A stretch of 64,000 nt of DNA, taken from NCBI RefSeq assembly GCF_943193045.1, contig NZ_CALPCN010000007.1, positions 97,189 through 161,188 on the forward strand, read 5' to 3'. Positions within the stretch are counted from its first letter, which is position 1. Each line of letters starts with the position of its first letter. The position numbers and the translations under genes were made by a program. Source of the DNA: Pumilibacter muris. GTDB lineage: Bacteria; Bacillota; Clostridia; Christensenellales; Pumilibacteraceae. Of the stretch, positions 18,815-27,522 are shown one piece after another. The notes under the pieces were generated by a model. It saw only the letters and a list, made by a program, of their open reading frames with translations, did no database searches and was not told the origin of the DNA.

Positions 18815-19671
18815 CCTTTAACTCCTCCTACGGTAGTATTTTCCATGATAGTTTTTTGAAATGCCGCAAATACCGCAATTACGGGAATTATCGACATGAT
18901 GAGCACCGCAAACAAAAGCGGATAATTTTGCCTGAACTGCATTTGAGTGACAAGACCTTGAAGCCCCACCGCAATAGTTACCTTAGACGGCGCGAACATA
19001 TAAATTGTGAAATAATCGTTCCACACGCCTATCGCCGACAGTATGGCAACCGAAGTAAGACCCGGCAACGCCATAGGCAACATAATTTTGAAAAACACTT
19101 TGTAATGCCCCGCGCCGTCTATAAACGCCGCTTCGGCATAGCTCCAATCAAGGTTTTTGAAAAAACCGTAGAGCAATATAAAGCTCGAGCCGAAGCCGCC
19201 GAAAGCGCCTATGAAAATACCGGGATAAGTGTCGTATAGCTTTAAATTGTTATATAGCTTGTAAGTTGCCGCCATAGAGCCCACCGACGGAATCATCATG
19301 AGCACAAGCGCGGTAGTATAGAAAAGAGAGCTTCCTTTAAAAGGATATTTGGATATTATGTAAGCCGTCATCGCCGACATCAATATGCTTATCACGGTGT
19401 TTACTACCGTCATGAGAATACTGTTACCGAACATGCCGAGAATGTTCACGCCGTTCACCGAAAGCGCGAACGCATCGCCCCAATTACCCCAACGCCAAAC
19501 CTGAGGAAAGCCCCAAACGTCGGAAAAAAATTCGCGGTTGTTTTTAAACGAATTATAAAAGCACCACACGAACGGAAAAATCAAAGTAAAGGCGTAAATC
19601 ACAAACACGGCAAACACCACCCATATTACAGCCTTTTCGCCTTTACTTAAATGCTTTAATCCTTTAAACAT
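18811..19671 (-). CDS. Sugar ABC transporter permease (MalG type)
   Basis: This 286-residue protein has six membrane segments and the CUT1-family EAA loop at about residues 190-210 (Y-A-E-A-A-x-I-D-G-A-G, then I-M-L-P-M-A-L-P-G), which docks on the ATPase. The N-terminal motif with F-P-F-V-W-C-F-Y-N-S-F-K is typical of MalG-like permeases. It pairs with the MalF-like permease at 22299 and the binding protein at 23243. The operon has no ATPase, so it probably shares an MsmK-like ATPase encoded elsewhere, as is common in Firmicutes. It is separated from the permease partner by the lectin-like gene and an intercistronic stem-loop. Confidence 0.93.
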   Translation of the reverse strand: MFKGLKHLSKGEKAVIWVVFAVFVIYAFTLIFPFVWCFYNSFKNNREFFSDVWGFPQVWRWGNWGDAFALSVNGVNILGMFGNSILMTVVNTVISILMSAMTAYIISKYPFKGSSLFYTTALVLMMIPSVGSMAATYKLYNNLKLYDTYPGIFIGAFGGFGSSFILLYGFFKNLDWSYAEAAFIDGAGHYKVFFKIMLPMALPGLTSVAILSAIGVWNDYFTIYMFAPSKVTIAVGLQGLVTQMQFRQNYPLLFAVLIMSIIPVIAVFAAFQKTIMENTTVGGVKG

Positions 19672-19710
19672 AATATTGCCGTTACTTCCTATAAAAAATC
19701 GAACGCGGCT

Positions 19711-19741
19711 TGCGGAGCGCGCGAATATTACGCACTCCGCA
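19711..19741 (-). other. Intercistronic stem-loop
   Basis: An 11-bp stem (TGCGGAGTGCG with its complement, one G-U pair) and a 9-base loop lie between the anchor segment and the permease gene. No T-run follows directly. It may protect the upstream transcript end or partly terminate, lowering permease expression relative to the lectin-like gene. Confidence 0.5.
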
Positions 19742-19758
19742 CCGTCTCGCTTTACTTG

Positions 19759-19933
19759 TTAATTTTCTTTTTTGCTTTTGCGCACACGCACTGCGAACAC
19801 CGTTCCCGCAAGCAACAACACCGCAACGGGTAACGCCACCGAACCGACTGCGTTAGAGCCGCAGCCGCACTTTTTGTCTTTCTTATCGTCTTCGGGCGTG
19901 ACAGGCGGTTTTTCTTCTTTATCCGAAGAGTCA
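19759..19933 (-). pseudogene. Out-of-frame C-terminal membrane anchor of the lectin-like protein
   Basis: Directly after the G10 tract, the -1 frame encodes a D/K/E/P-rich linker, a C-G-C-G-S-N motif, a hydrophobic segment of about 20 residues, and a basic tail (R-V-R-K-S-K-K-E-N). This is a classic C-terminal membrane anchor and it has no sensible start of its own. With 9 or 12 G residues instead of 10, the upstream 779-codon gene would read straight into it. In the present sequence the upstream gene stops (TGA at 19931) just before. This is either a phase-variable switch or a homopolymer error. Confidence 0.8.
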
Positions 19934-22270
19934 CCCCCCCCCCGCAACCGTTATCGTAACCGATTCGCTTTCGGCGCTGTCGGTGTAACCCTCTTGCGTG
20001 GTAATCGCCTTAACGGTAATCACATAATCACCCGCGTCGGTTGCGGCAAGCGTGTAGCTTGTTTCGGTTGTAGGCTCTTCGGCTTTGCCGTTTACCGTAA
20101 CAATATAACCCGTAGCGTGCTCGACTTCGTTCCAACTCACTTTCTTTTCGTTTAGCGAAAGCACGGGTGCCGAGAGGCGGACGGGAGCCGCTTCGTCGGC
20201 AATATCTATAAAGTTTTCATAAGCCGCAAGCTGTTCGTCCGTCCAACCGTCTATGTTGGTTACACGCAAATTGTCGATACCGAAGTAGCCCGCTTCGTCG
20301 GTGGAGAACGATATATAGCCCGTGCAATTTTCATAACCGAATTCGGCTAACAAAATATGTTCGCCCTGAGGCTCGCCGTTTTCCATAATCACGCCGAAAA
20401 CTTTAAGACTTCCGTTTTGAGCAACGATTTTAAAGTTCACCGTATTTTCGTATAGGTCGAGCTTACCCTCTTGAATTGCCTCGCAATCTTCGGGAGTGGT
20501 AAATCCGCGCCCCATAGATACGGTGTCGGTTCTGCCGCCCTCGTCGCTGTTTATAAACTGAATAACGTTCAAGCCGTCGAACAAACGCAAAAGCTTTGTT
20601 TCCGCCCAACCTCCCGTAGGGGTAACTTTGCCGAACGCTATGCCGAGCGGACTGTATAGCTCGACCGCTCTGCCGTTTTCGGGCTTATCTTTGGCAAGCA
20701 CGGTACCGTCCTCTTTGGTAGGGCGGTCTTCCCAAGCGTAGTTTATCCAATCGAATTGAAGTATGAAATCGGCGTATTTACCGTTAGTAATCGCAAAATG
20801 TGTTCCGTTGCTCGTACCCGAAAATTTCAACACTCCGTTTTCAACGATTATTCCCTTTCCGTTTGCGCCGAGCGAAGTGGAGTTGTGCGTGTCGTTCTCG
20901 TAGTTATCGGGGTTAATGTATCCCGTGTTAAAATTATTCGCAAGAGTTTCTCCGTCGCCGAAATCTGCGGCGAACGTATCAACCGTAAACGCGGGTTTGA
21001 ACGATACGGACGCCCCCGAGTTGCCGTCGGTTACAAGAGCCAAATATCCGTCGAAGTTTTGCTCATTATAAGTGGCTTTAAGTTCGCCGTCGATATACAC
21101 GAGCATACTTTTGTCGCTCTTTCCCTCAATCTTAATATCGTGAAAGTCTTGCGACATCAACGGTAAATCAACCGCCGTTTGCGCCTCGCCGCCTTTCATA
21201 ACGTTGAGCGCGGTTTTATCCGCAAAATTCTCGAAATAAACGAACGTTACGCCTTCGGCATCGATTGCCGAATTTTCTTCGGGAAGTCCGAAAGCTATGC
21301 CCGCTTTGCCCGCAGTGCTTTCCACCTTTAACGAAGCGTTGAGCACAACCGCCGTTTCGAGCGACGGCGAAGTTTCGAGCTTGCCGTAAGTTACAAGACG
21401 GGTATTTTCGGAAACCCCGTTCATATAGAGGTAAGTATCTTTAACCGCCTTACCGTCGGACGCATAAAAGTTTTGCGCGCCCACCCAATCGCCTATCGTC
21501 ACGTCCGACGCCGAAACAAAGTCGGTCTCCGCAACAACGGTGCCGTCGGCTTTTTTCACAACAAGGTTGTCGATTGTTACGGAACCCTCGAAGTAAAGTG
21601 TGGCAAGGTGCTCTTGCGTTTCGTCAACCGTTATGAGCTGTTTTGCTTCGAAACGCATTCCCCACTCGGCATTCTCGTCTTGCAACGACTTGCGCTCCGC
21701 TATAACGTCGATAAGCTTAGGGTCTTCTTCGCTAACCGCATAGGTAAAGCGGTAACGGTAGCCCCCGTTGAGGGTTATATTCGTTCCGTTACATTTTCCC
21801 GAAGCTATATATTCTTCCGACCACGCGGTGCCCGCACCGGGGTCTATGCCGAGCGCGCTAATAAAAATATTACTCGTGGCGCCGCTATCTATATTAGACG
21901 GCATTCCCGACAGATTGATTTTGGTTGTGGCAGGATTCGTTTTCAGCACGTCTACTTCCATACTGTAACCTTCGCCCGCAGGAATAGGCGTTTTAGCCAC
22001 CAATCTGTCTCCCGGAAAAGTTTTGTTTATTTCAAAAACTTCGCCGTTGTCCACTATTTGCGTTTCGTTTCCGTCGTCGTACACATTCCAATCGGCAATG
22101 TTTACCTTGCCTCTCGTTGTCAGCAGGCTTGTTACTACCGCCGTGCGTTTCACAGCCGCGTCCGCCGATTTCGAAACCGTGCTCGGCAATAAACATATTG
22201 CCAGCAAAAGCGCCAAAACGAGCATTGCCGCGCAAGTTATTTTGCGCGCGTTCTTACTTGTTGTTTTCAT
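19931..22270 (-). CDS. Secreted lectin/LamG-like protein of the sugar operon
   Basis: This 779-residue protein has a cleavable signal peptide (about residues 1-38, A-D-A-A near the cut). Two or three concanavalin A-like/LamG or DUF1080-type beta-sandwich modules follow. They are recognised by repeats of V-Y-I-D-G-E-L-K-A-T-Y and by I-A-F-G and G-Y-I/L-x-F-x-T-D phrases. A fibronectin type III-like domain lies at about residues 695-775 (V-S-W-N-E-V-E-H-A-T-G-Y start). Such proteins bind or hold polysaccharide at the surface. It lies between the two permease genes. As read here it ends in Ala-Gly-Gly-Gly from a G10 tract and lacks its anchor, so it would be released. Confidence 0.85.
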   Translation of the reverse strand: MKTTSKNARKITCAAMLVLALLLAICLLPSTVSKSADAAVKRTAVVTSLLTTRGKVNIADWNVYDDGNETQIVDNGEVFEINKTFPGDRLVAKTPIPAGEGYSMEVDVLKTNPATTKINLSGMPSNIDSGATSNIFISALGIDPGAGTAWSEEYIASGKCNGTNITLNGGYRYRFTYAVSEEDPKLIDVIAERKSLQDENAEWGMRFEAKQLITVDETQEHLATLYFEGSVTIDNLVVKKADGTVVAETDFVSASDVTIGDWVGAQNFYASDGKAVKDTYLYMNGVSENTRLVTYGKLETSPSLETAVVLNASLKVESTAGKAGIAFGLPEENSAIDAEGVTFVYFENFADKTALNVMKGGEAQTAVDLPLMSQDFHDIKIEGKSDKSMLVYIDGELKATYNEQNFDGYLALVTDGNSGASVSFKPAFTVDTFAADFGDGETLANNFNTGYINPDNYENDTHNSTSLGANGKGIIVENGVLKFSGTSNGTHFAITNGKYADFILQFDWINYAWEDRPTKEDGTVLAKDKPENGRAVELYSPLGIAFGKVTPTGGWAETKLLRLFDGLNVIQFINSDEGGRTDTVSMGRGFTTPEDCEAIQEGKLDLYENTVNFKIVAQNGSLKVFGVIMENGEPQGEHILLAEFGYENCTGYISFSTDEAGYFGIDNLRVTNIDGWTDEQLAAYENFIDIADEAAPVRLSAPVLSLNEKKVSWNEVEHATGYIVTVNGKAEEPTTETSYTLAATDAGDYVITVKAITTQEGYTDSAESESVTITVAGGG
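19934..19943 (-). repeat. G10 homopolymer tract at the lectin/anchor junction
   Basis: Ten consecutive G residues on the coding (minus) strand encode the last Gly codons before the TGA. The length sets whether the protein ends here or runs into the anchor. Confidence 0.9.
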
Positions 22271-22298
22271 CTCTTTCTCCTCTCCGTTTAAAAAATTT

Positions 22299-23234
22299 TT
22301 AATATTCGTAAGCGGGAAAAACCCGTTCCACGACTTTGCGTAAAACCATTACTATCGGAGTGCCCACTAAGGCGCAAAGCACGCCTACCGCCGCTCCCAT
22401 AGTAAGATTTCCGTTGTTGCGGATTGCCGTTACTATATACAAAGCTATCGTATACGTTTCGCCGTCAGGTCCGCCGTTGGTTATTAACATAGGCTGTAAA
22501 AACAGCGTGAATATCACGGGCACGCCCATCATCATGAGAGTTGCGAGCAACGAGCCGATTAGCGGCAACGTTACGCTCCACATTTCTCGAAAGAACGACA
22601 ACCCGTCGAGCCGCCCCGCCTCTATCATTTCGGTGGGAATACGGCTCATAGCGCCCGATATAAGAACAATATTCGAACCTATGCCCACCCAAATGCAGTA
22701 CAAAAGCAAAACGGGCATTGCGGTGTGCCTGTCGCCGAGCCATCCGAGCTCGGGAATTTTGCCGCCCAAACCGATTGCGCGCATAATGCTGTCTATTATT
22801 CCGATTGAACTGTCGAACATAAAGGTGAACAGCATTGTGAGCACAACTGCCGAAATAATGCTCGGCAAAAAGAATATTACGCGGAACACGTTCGATAGCG
22901 GCATTTTTTTGTACATGAAGAACGCCGATAAAAACGCCAGCGGCAAAAGCACGAAATCGTTGAGCACAAAGAACAGTAGCGAATTTCGAATCGCCTTGCC
23001 CATAACGCTGCCGGGCGACGTAAACCCGCGAAAGAAGTCTCTGAAATTCCTGAGCCCCACCCACACATATTTTCCGGTATTAAGATTAAACGACTGAAAG
23101 GCGAGCGCCACAGTGTCTATATTAGTGTAAACGGTAAACACCAAAAAATGCAGCAAAGGTATTGCTATAAAAGTTGCTATAAACAGCGAACGCCGCCACC
23201 GCAAGCTTCGTTTTTTTGTTACTTGTCTTTCCAT
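22299..23234 (-). CDS. Sugar ABC transporter permease (MalF type)
   Basis: This 311-residue protein has six membrane segments and the CUT1 EAA loop (E-M-I-E-A-G-R-L-D-G followed by V-T-L-P-L-I-G) at about residues 205-230. The start at 23234 is chosen because GAGGA lies 5 bases upstream and the sequence then begins with a short basic N-terminus before the first helix. A longer in-frame start at 23273 lies inside the previous gene. It forms the transmembrane channel together with the MalG-like permease. The binding-protein gene ends 8 bases upstream. Confidence 0.93.
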   Translation of the reverse strand: MERQVTKKRSLRWRRSLFIATFIAIPLLHFLVFTVYTNIDTVALAFQSFNLNTGKYVWVGLRNFRDFFRGFTSPGSVMGKAIRNSLLFFVLNDFVLLPLAFLSAFFMYKKMPLSNVFRVIFFLPSIISAVVLTMLFTFMFDSSIGIIDSIMRAIGLGGKIPELGWLGDRHTAMPVLLLYCIWVGIGSNIVLISGAMSRIPTEMIEAGRLDGLSFFREMWSVTLPLIGSLLATLMMMGVPVIFTLFLQPMLITNGGPDGETYTIALYIVTAIRNNGNLTMGAAVGVLCALVGTPIVMVLRKVVERVFPAYEY

Positions 23235-23242
23235 TGAGTTCC

Positions 23243-24676
23243 TCACATGCTGTCGGCAACCCAAGACGCCCAATTCTCGTCGGCTTCCACATATTCGGTA
23301 TTGCAGAATTTGCGCGCGTCGGTCTCTTTGCGCACAAGCGACGAATAAGGCTGCGAACCTATGTATTTTTGCGCGTGCGCTTTAACCCAAAGCGGCGAAC
23401 GAGAATAGTCGAACAAGCGTTCGGATTCTTCTCTTAAAGTAAGAACATCTTTTACGAACGTAGATAATCCTTCGATTTTGAGCGGCTCGTAGTCGAACGG
23501 ACGCGGCGAACCCGTTTCGGCCGTGTAAAGCATAAGCATTTCGTCACTGTTCATAAAATTCAAAAACAGTTTGGCGCCCTCTTTGTTAGACGTGCTTTTG
23601 GGAATAATGATATAGTCGGGCGCGGTGGAATAGTTCACCTTTATGTAGTTGCCGTTCTCGTCCTTTTTTGCGGTTGCAAGATAAGGCACCCGCATCATTC
23701 CCATTTCGAATCCTTCGGGAGCGCTTGCCGCCATTTCGCATTCCATCCAGTTGGCGTTCACAATCATTGCGGCTTTTCCGTTCATAAAGTCCATTTGCGC
23801 GGTAATGTGGTCTTTACTCATGCTACCCGCAATTCCGTAACCTTTGTCGATTGCAAAGAAGCGGGAAAACTCGTTGAGAGCCTCGTATTTTCCTTTGGCG
23901 GGATGTTTAGTAAGGTTATACACTTCGGGCGATTCGAAGTTGAAAAATTCTTTCACTCCGTCCACACCGCTCGATTGCAACCACCAAGCGGAGCCGATAT
24001 AATCGAAGTATCCGCCTAATTTTCCGGGATACGCAAACGGCTTGATTCCGTTCCCTTCGGCAAGTATCTTTTGGCAAAGAGTTTCGAGTTCGTCGGTGGT
24101 TTCGGGAATGCTCCACCCGTTCTCGCGGAACATTTTAACGTTATAAACTATACCCGTAACGGTATCGTTCCACGGCATTATGTAGTAATGTTGCCCTTCC
24201 GCCGACTTGAAATTCGCGTAAGCGCGGTAACTCTCGTCTATCTTTTCGGCGTTGGTTTTGCCGTCGTCTCCATCCGGCTTCATGGCGTAAACGTCGTCGA
24301 GCGGTTCGAGCCATCCGCGAGAAGCATAGGTTTCCCATGCCGAATTCAGCGGCATCATTATGTCGGAAAGATTTTTGCCCGTTTCGAGTTTGGTTTGGAG
24401 CGAATCGGCAAGCTGCGGGTCGCCGTCGAGCACAACTTTATACTGCGGATACTTTTTAACGAAATTCTTCGAAATCCGAATGAGCCAATTGCGCCCGAGT
24501 CCCGCTTCGGTAAACCCTATTTTCAATGTTTGCAGGTTTTCGGCATTCTCGACGTATATGCCGCCGGTGCCGTTGTTTTCAATAACCACGCCGTCCTCAA
24601 CCTCGCGCGAGCCCGTGCAACCAGCAAGCGAAAACAGCATGATTAAAGCGGTAATCATCAACACAAATCTTTTCAT
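23243..24676 (-). CDS. Sugar ABC transporter solute-binding lipoprotein
   Basis: This 477-residue family 1 extracellular binding protein has a lipoprotein signal peptide with Cys20 (S-L-A-G-C). Typical blocks follow: L-K-I-G-F-T near the start, A-A-M-I-V-N-A-N-W in the middle, and Y-I-I-I-P-K-S-T-S-N-K-E-G-A. It should capture an oligosaccharide at the cell surface and deliver it to the two permeases. I chose 24676 as start because GGAGG lies 8 bases upstream and the lipoprotein signal then begins M-K-R. The site overlaps the stop of the preceding gene (24681). Confidence 0.93.
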   Translation of the reverse strand: MKRFVLMITALIMLFSLAGCTGSREVEDGVVIENNGTGGIYVENAENLQTLKIGFTEAGLGRNWLIRISKNFVKKYPQYKVVLDGDPQLADSLQTKLETGKNLSDIMMPLNSAWETYASRGWLEPLDDVYAMKPDGDDGKTNAEKIDESYRAYANFKSAEGQHYYIMPWNDTVTGIVYNVKMFRENGWSIPETTDELETLCQKILAEGNGIKPFAYPGKLGGYFDYIGSAWWLQSSGVDGVKEFFNFESPEVYNLTKHPAKGKYEALNEFSRFFAIDKGYGIAGSMSKDHITAQMDFMNGKAAMIVNANWMECEMAASAPEGFEMGMMRVPYLATAKKDENGNYIKVNYSTAPDYIIIPKSTSNKEGAKLFLNFMNSDEMLMLYTAETGSPRPFDYEPLKIEGLSTFVKDVLTLREESERLFDYSRSPLWVKAHAQKYIGSQPYSSLVRKETDARKFCNTEYVEADENWASWVADSM

Positions 24677-24680
24677 AAGT

Positions 24681-26117
24681 TTAATCCTCCACAATATTAA
24701 GCGGAATAACGAACGCACCGTCGCCCGCCTTTAAGTTCAACGCTATTTTTCCGTTTACCACGCCTAATTCGGTTCTCTCGCCGTTTATATAGCACACAAC
24801 TTTCGTACAATCGGCAAAAGTAATTTCTACCTTGTCGGTATCCGCCGACTGCGGCAAATCGTAGTTCGCAACCATAAAGCCGTCGCGCCCGTCTCCGTCT
24901 TTAAAGCAACCCACAACGGTATCTTTCGTTGCGGCAAGCTTTTTAATGCGCGCGTGAGTGTTGTCGGTTTCGTAGTAATTGAAAGCCGCGTTCTCCCCTC
25001 TCGAATTTTCGCTCCCCACTATGTTCATAGCCTTTTGCCAAACGAATTGCTCGTACACATGCTCTAAGGCGTGAATTTCTTCGTTTACTTTTTTAACCAA
25101 ATCGTATTTCGCGGTCTTTTTGCCGTCGAGCGCGATTATAGCGGGAGTAAAGTTTTCGCCGCCGCCGTATTCGGGCGAGAAGTAACAGAACCACTGCACC
25201 GCCTTCGTGCCGTAAGCAAGCGCGGCGTTAGCCTGAATCCTGAAATCGGCTTCGGTGCTCGGCTCTTTGCGGTTGCCGTATCCCATTGCCTGCAAAAACG
25301 TCCAAACGTCGGCGTCGCTTGCGTTCTGCGCCATTTGAAAGTTATATAAAAAGGTATCGAGCATTTTACCGCTGTTCAAAAGCGGATATGTGTCGTAACA
25401 CAGATAATCGAGTCCGATAGAAGTATACTCGGCAAGATACGTTTCGTAGTCTTTGCATTTGAGTTGCGTTTCGGAGTTGGCTTCAACAGGGTAAAGATTA
25501 AGATAAAACATTTTGTCGGGCAACACTTGCTTGTAGCGTTTTGCCGCAATCTTCAAAGCGGGAAACTCGTCGAACGTAGGTTCGTCGGTAATCATATTGC
25601 CGTAAAACGAATCGTAATCGCTGTATTCCATAACAATGCGTCGCGCCTGACGAACGGCGTCGTCGTCGGTAAGTTTTGTGTTAAGTAGCACGCCGTTAAG
25701 ACGCTCGTCCCACACAAGTTGTTTTATTCCCACCTTTTCGGCGGTTTCGAGTTGGTGAACGATATGCTCTACCGTAGAGGTACCGAGCGACGCTGTGGCA
25801 AGATTAAAGCCCGCTTCCTTTATCCATTGATATTGTTGCAAAAACTCTTCTTCCGTCCACTTTTGCGTGCCTACAATCAAATCGTTCTCATCGAGAAGAG
25901 TTTTGTTTTCGGGAATACCTACCCACATTCCTACGGTAAACGGGTTAGTAGCTTCCGCGTTTAAATAGTCGGGCACGGTTTCGGCGAGAACTACGGGCGG
26001 CTCGTTTGTTCCGCCCTGATTATCGTTGTCGGCGCCGCCGTTTTCACCGTTTCCGCAACCGCAAAAACATAGCATAAACGACAGTGCCAAAGTTATGATT
26101 CCAAAACGTTTTCTCAT
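24681..26117 (-). CDS. Lipoprotein TIM-barrel glycosidase-like protein, first gene of the operon
   Basis: This 478-residue protein has a lipoprotein signal (Cys21, in a C-F-C-G-C-G context) and an Asp/Asn/Gly linker. A barrel domain (about 50-390) resembles the cytosolic protein at 17726. Shared blocks are D-E-P, L-N-L-Y-P, L-C-Y-D-T-Y-P, F-L-Q and F-R-I-Q-A-N-x-A-L-A-Y-G-T-K. A small beta domain closes it. It probably attacks or binds the same glycan outside the cell before uptake. AGGAGG precedes the ATG. It is the promoter-proximal gene of the operon. The enzyme family and substrate are not recognised. Confidence 0.75.
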   Translation of the reverse strand: MRKRFGIITLALSFMLCFCGCGNGENGGADNDNQGGTNEPPVVLAETVPDYLNAEATNPFTVGMWVGIPENKTLLDENDLIVGTQKWTEEEFLQQYQWIKEAGFNLATASLGTSTVEHIVHQLETAEKVGIKQLVWDERLNGVLLNTKLTDDDAVRQARRIVMEYSDYDSFYGNMITDEPTFDEFPALKIAAKRYKQVLPDKMFYLNLYPVEANSETQLKCKDYETYLAEYTSIGLDYLCYDTYPLLNSGKMLDTFLYNFQMAQNASDADVWTFLQAMGYGNRKEPSTEADFRIQANAALAYGTKAVQWFCYFSPEYGGGENFTPAIIALDGKKTAKYDLVKKVNEEIHALEHVYEQFVWQKAMNIVGSENSRGENAAFNYYETDNTHARIKKLAATKDTVVGCFKDGDGRDGFMVANYDLPQSADTDKVEITFADCTKVVCYINGERTELGVVNGKIALNLKAGDGAFVIPLNIVED

Positions 26118-26156
26118 AAATTTTCCTCCTGAACAAATACATTTTAGTACCCTTTT

Positions 26157-26185
26157 ATTATGAGGTAGGAACGCCGAATTGTCAA
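26157..26185 (-). promoter_or_regulatory. Promoter of the carbohydrate operon
   Basis: On the minus strand TTGACA (26185-26180) and CATAAT (26162-26157) are 17 bp apart, 40 bases before the first start codon. Confidence 0.75.
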
Positions 26186-26202
26186 TATGAAATTTTTCAT
26201 AT
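26185..26202. promoter_or_regulatory. Palindromic operator candidate at the operon promoter
   Basis: A perfect 18-bp palindrome (ATATGAAA-TT-TTTCATAT) abuts the -35 box, touching its first base. A LacI-, GntR- or MerR-like dimer could bind it. The AraC protein of the operon usually prefers direct repeats, so the binder is open. Confidence 0.5.
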
Positions 26203-26230
26203 ACCTTTGTTTTTCTAAGATAATAAAAAA

Positions 26231-26253
26231 CTCTCGAAATTTTTATTCGAGAG
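26231..26253 (-). terminator. Distal terminator of the giant surface-protein transcript
   Basis: An 8-bp stem (CTCTCGAA and complement) is followed on the minus strand by a T6 run. It insulates the carbohydrate promoter at 26157. Confidence 0.75.
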
Positions 26254-26269
26254 CTTTTGCCGCATAAAA

Positions 26270-26295
26270 AATCCCCTCTTATGTTAGAGGGGATT
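26270..26295 (-). terminator. Proximal terminator of the giant surface-protein transcript
   Basis: A 9-bp stem (AATCCCCTC/GAGGGGATT) with an 8-base loop is followed on the minus strand by T6. It is 9 bases after the stop of the 77-residue gene and forms a tandem pair with the next hairpin. Confidence 0.85.
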
Positions 26296-26303
26296 AAACC
26301 GTT

Positions 26304-26537
26304 TTATTTGTTTTTAAGATTTTTCAGTTCTTCGGTGAGCTTTCTCAGATTTTCTCGCTCGGCGTCGATTAAAGCGGTGAACACTCTGAAATACTCCGAG
26401 TCGGTCGCGTCGGGCTTGGTGTTGTTTATTACAGCCGCCAAAAGCGCCGACTGCGAGCGCGCCCGTTTTTGTTCCAACGCCTCTATTTCTCTTTCGCTGT
26501 TTGCAATCGCTCTTTTCAAATCACCTTTTTTAGACAT
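26304..26537 (-). CDS. Small coiled-coil protein
   Basis: This 77-residue, highly charged protein is predicted to be almost entirely helical. Heptad-like spacing suggests two coiled-coil helices separated by a short N-N-T-K-P-D-A-T-D-S turn. It has no signal peptide or membrane segment and I recognise no family. GGGAGG lies 8 bases before the ATG. It follows the membrane protein gene by 16 bases and ends at tandem terminators, so it is the last gene of the giant surface-protein operon. A structural or partner role is possible. Confidence 0.75.
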   Translation of the reverse strand: MSKKGDLKRAIANSEREIEALEQKRARSQSALLAAVINNTKPDATDSEYFRVFTALIDAERENLRKLTEELKNLKNK

Positions 26538-26553
26538 GCGCTTAACCTCCCGA

Positions 26554-27522
26554 TTATTCTTTCGCGGTTGCCGCCGCCTCTTTTAAAGGCTCGGCAGTTC
26601 CGTCTTGCGCGGCTTCCTGCTCGGCGTTTGCGGACGCCACCGCAGCCGCCGCTTCGGCTATTTCTTCGTCCGAAACAGTGTATTCCTCGTCGGAAAGTTC
26701 TTCTTTATCCACCTCGCGTATTTCGAATGTGCGCGTTGTGGAGCTAACCACGCGCTTTATAAGCCCTTTGCGAATAAGCCCCATAGTGCCTTCGTAAGGT
26801 ATAAAATAATCTTTTTCCTCATAGCCGGGTTGCTTGCCTACCGAAAGTTCTTTCATTATTCCCGCAATCATTTCAACCGCGTATTTTGCGCGGCGCGCAC
26901 TTTTAATGCGATACATCGTGGGAGTGTCGGCAGAGCTTGCCACGTTAGACACGTCTTCAACGGCATACTTAGTTCCCGCGTATCCGCTCGGCTCTACGGC
27001 AAGCATTAGGCAAAGCGTTTTTCCGCGCACAACAAAACGCGCTATCTTCATTCTTCCCATCTGAAAACTTTCGCGGCGCCAGCTTATGCGCGAGCGGACT
27101 TTTTTATACGACAACAACTCGTTTTTAACGGTTGTGTACCACTCTTTTGTTTCGTCTTTAAGCTGAATAAGCTTAGCCTCGAAACTGCGGTCGTAACGAA
27201 CTTTGTCTTGCCCTTCGGTTACGAACACGGTGTCGTCTTCCGCCGCAGCGTCGTCGTCATCGGGCGCGGGTTCGGGCTCCGCTTCGGGTAATGGCGCGGG
27301 CGGCGCGGGGCTTGTAGGCTCTCCCGCCGCAACAAAGGGCACTGCGGGCGCGAGAGGCTCTTCTCTCGGCGGCGCCATAATAACCTTAACTACGGGCGCG
27401 CGCTTTCTGAGCGCCACAATAAAAACAATACCGAGCACCGTTAGCAACACGATAAAAACGATTAACACCGCCATTAAAATCAAGAGAGCGGTTTTATTAC
27501 TTAAACACAACAACGTTAACAT
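26554..27522 (-). CDS. Membrane-anchored protein with uncharacterised conserved C-terminal domain
   Basis: This 322-residue protein has one N-terminal membrane helix (about residues 10-38) and a Pro/Ala/Glu/Asp-rich linker to about 105. A basic globular domain lies at about 115-250, with the patterns R-I-S-W-R-R-E, R-G-K-T-L-C-L-x-L-A and Y-R-I-K-S-A-R-R-A-K-Y-A. An acidic Ala-rich tail ends it. The globular domain looks like one shared by many Clostridia proteins of unknown role. The start at 27522 has AAGGAGG upstream and overlaps the stop of the giant gene by 7 bases, so the two are translationally coupled. It may assist or anchor the giant protein. Confidence 0.8.
   Translation of the reverse strand: MLTLLCLSNKTALLILMAVLIVFIVLLTVLGIVFIVALRKRAPVVKVIMAPPREEPLAPAVPFVAAGEPTSPAPPAPLPEAEPEPAPDDDDAAAEDDTVFVTEGQDKVRYDRSFEAKLIQLKDETKEWYTTVKNELLSYKKVRSRISWRRESFQMGRMKIARFVVRGKTLCLMLAVEPSGYAGTKYAVEDVSNVASSADTPTMYRIKSARRAKYAVEMIAGIMKELSVGKQPGYEEKDYFIPYEGTMGLIRKGLIKRVVSSTTRTFEIREVDKEELSDEEYTVSDEEIAEAAAAVASANAEQEAAQDGTAEPLKEAAATAKE

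Noticed and set aside
17957..18859. Plus-strand open frame of 300 codons opposite the TIM-barrel gene
   Set aside because: It is antisense to a gene supported by its paralogue and by operon overlaps on both sides.
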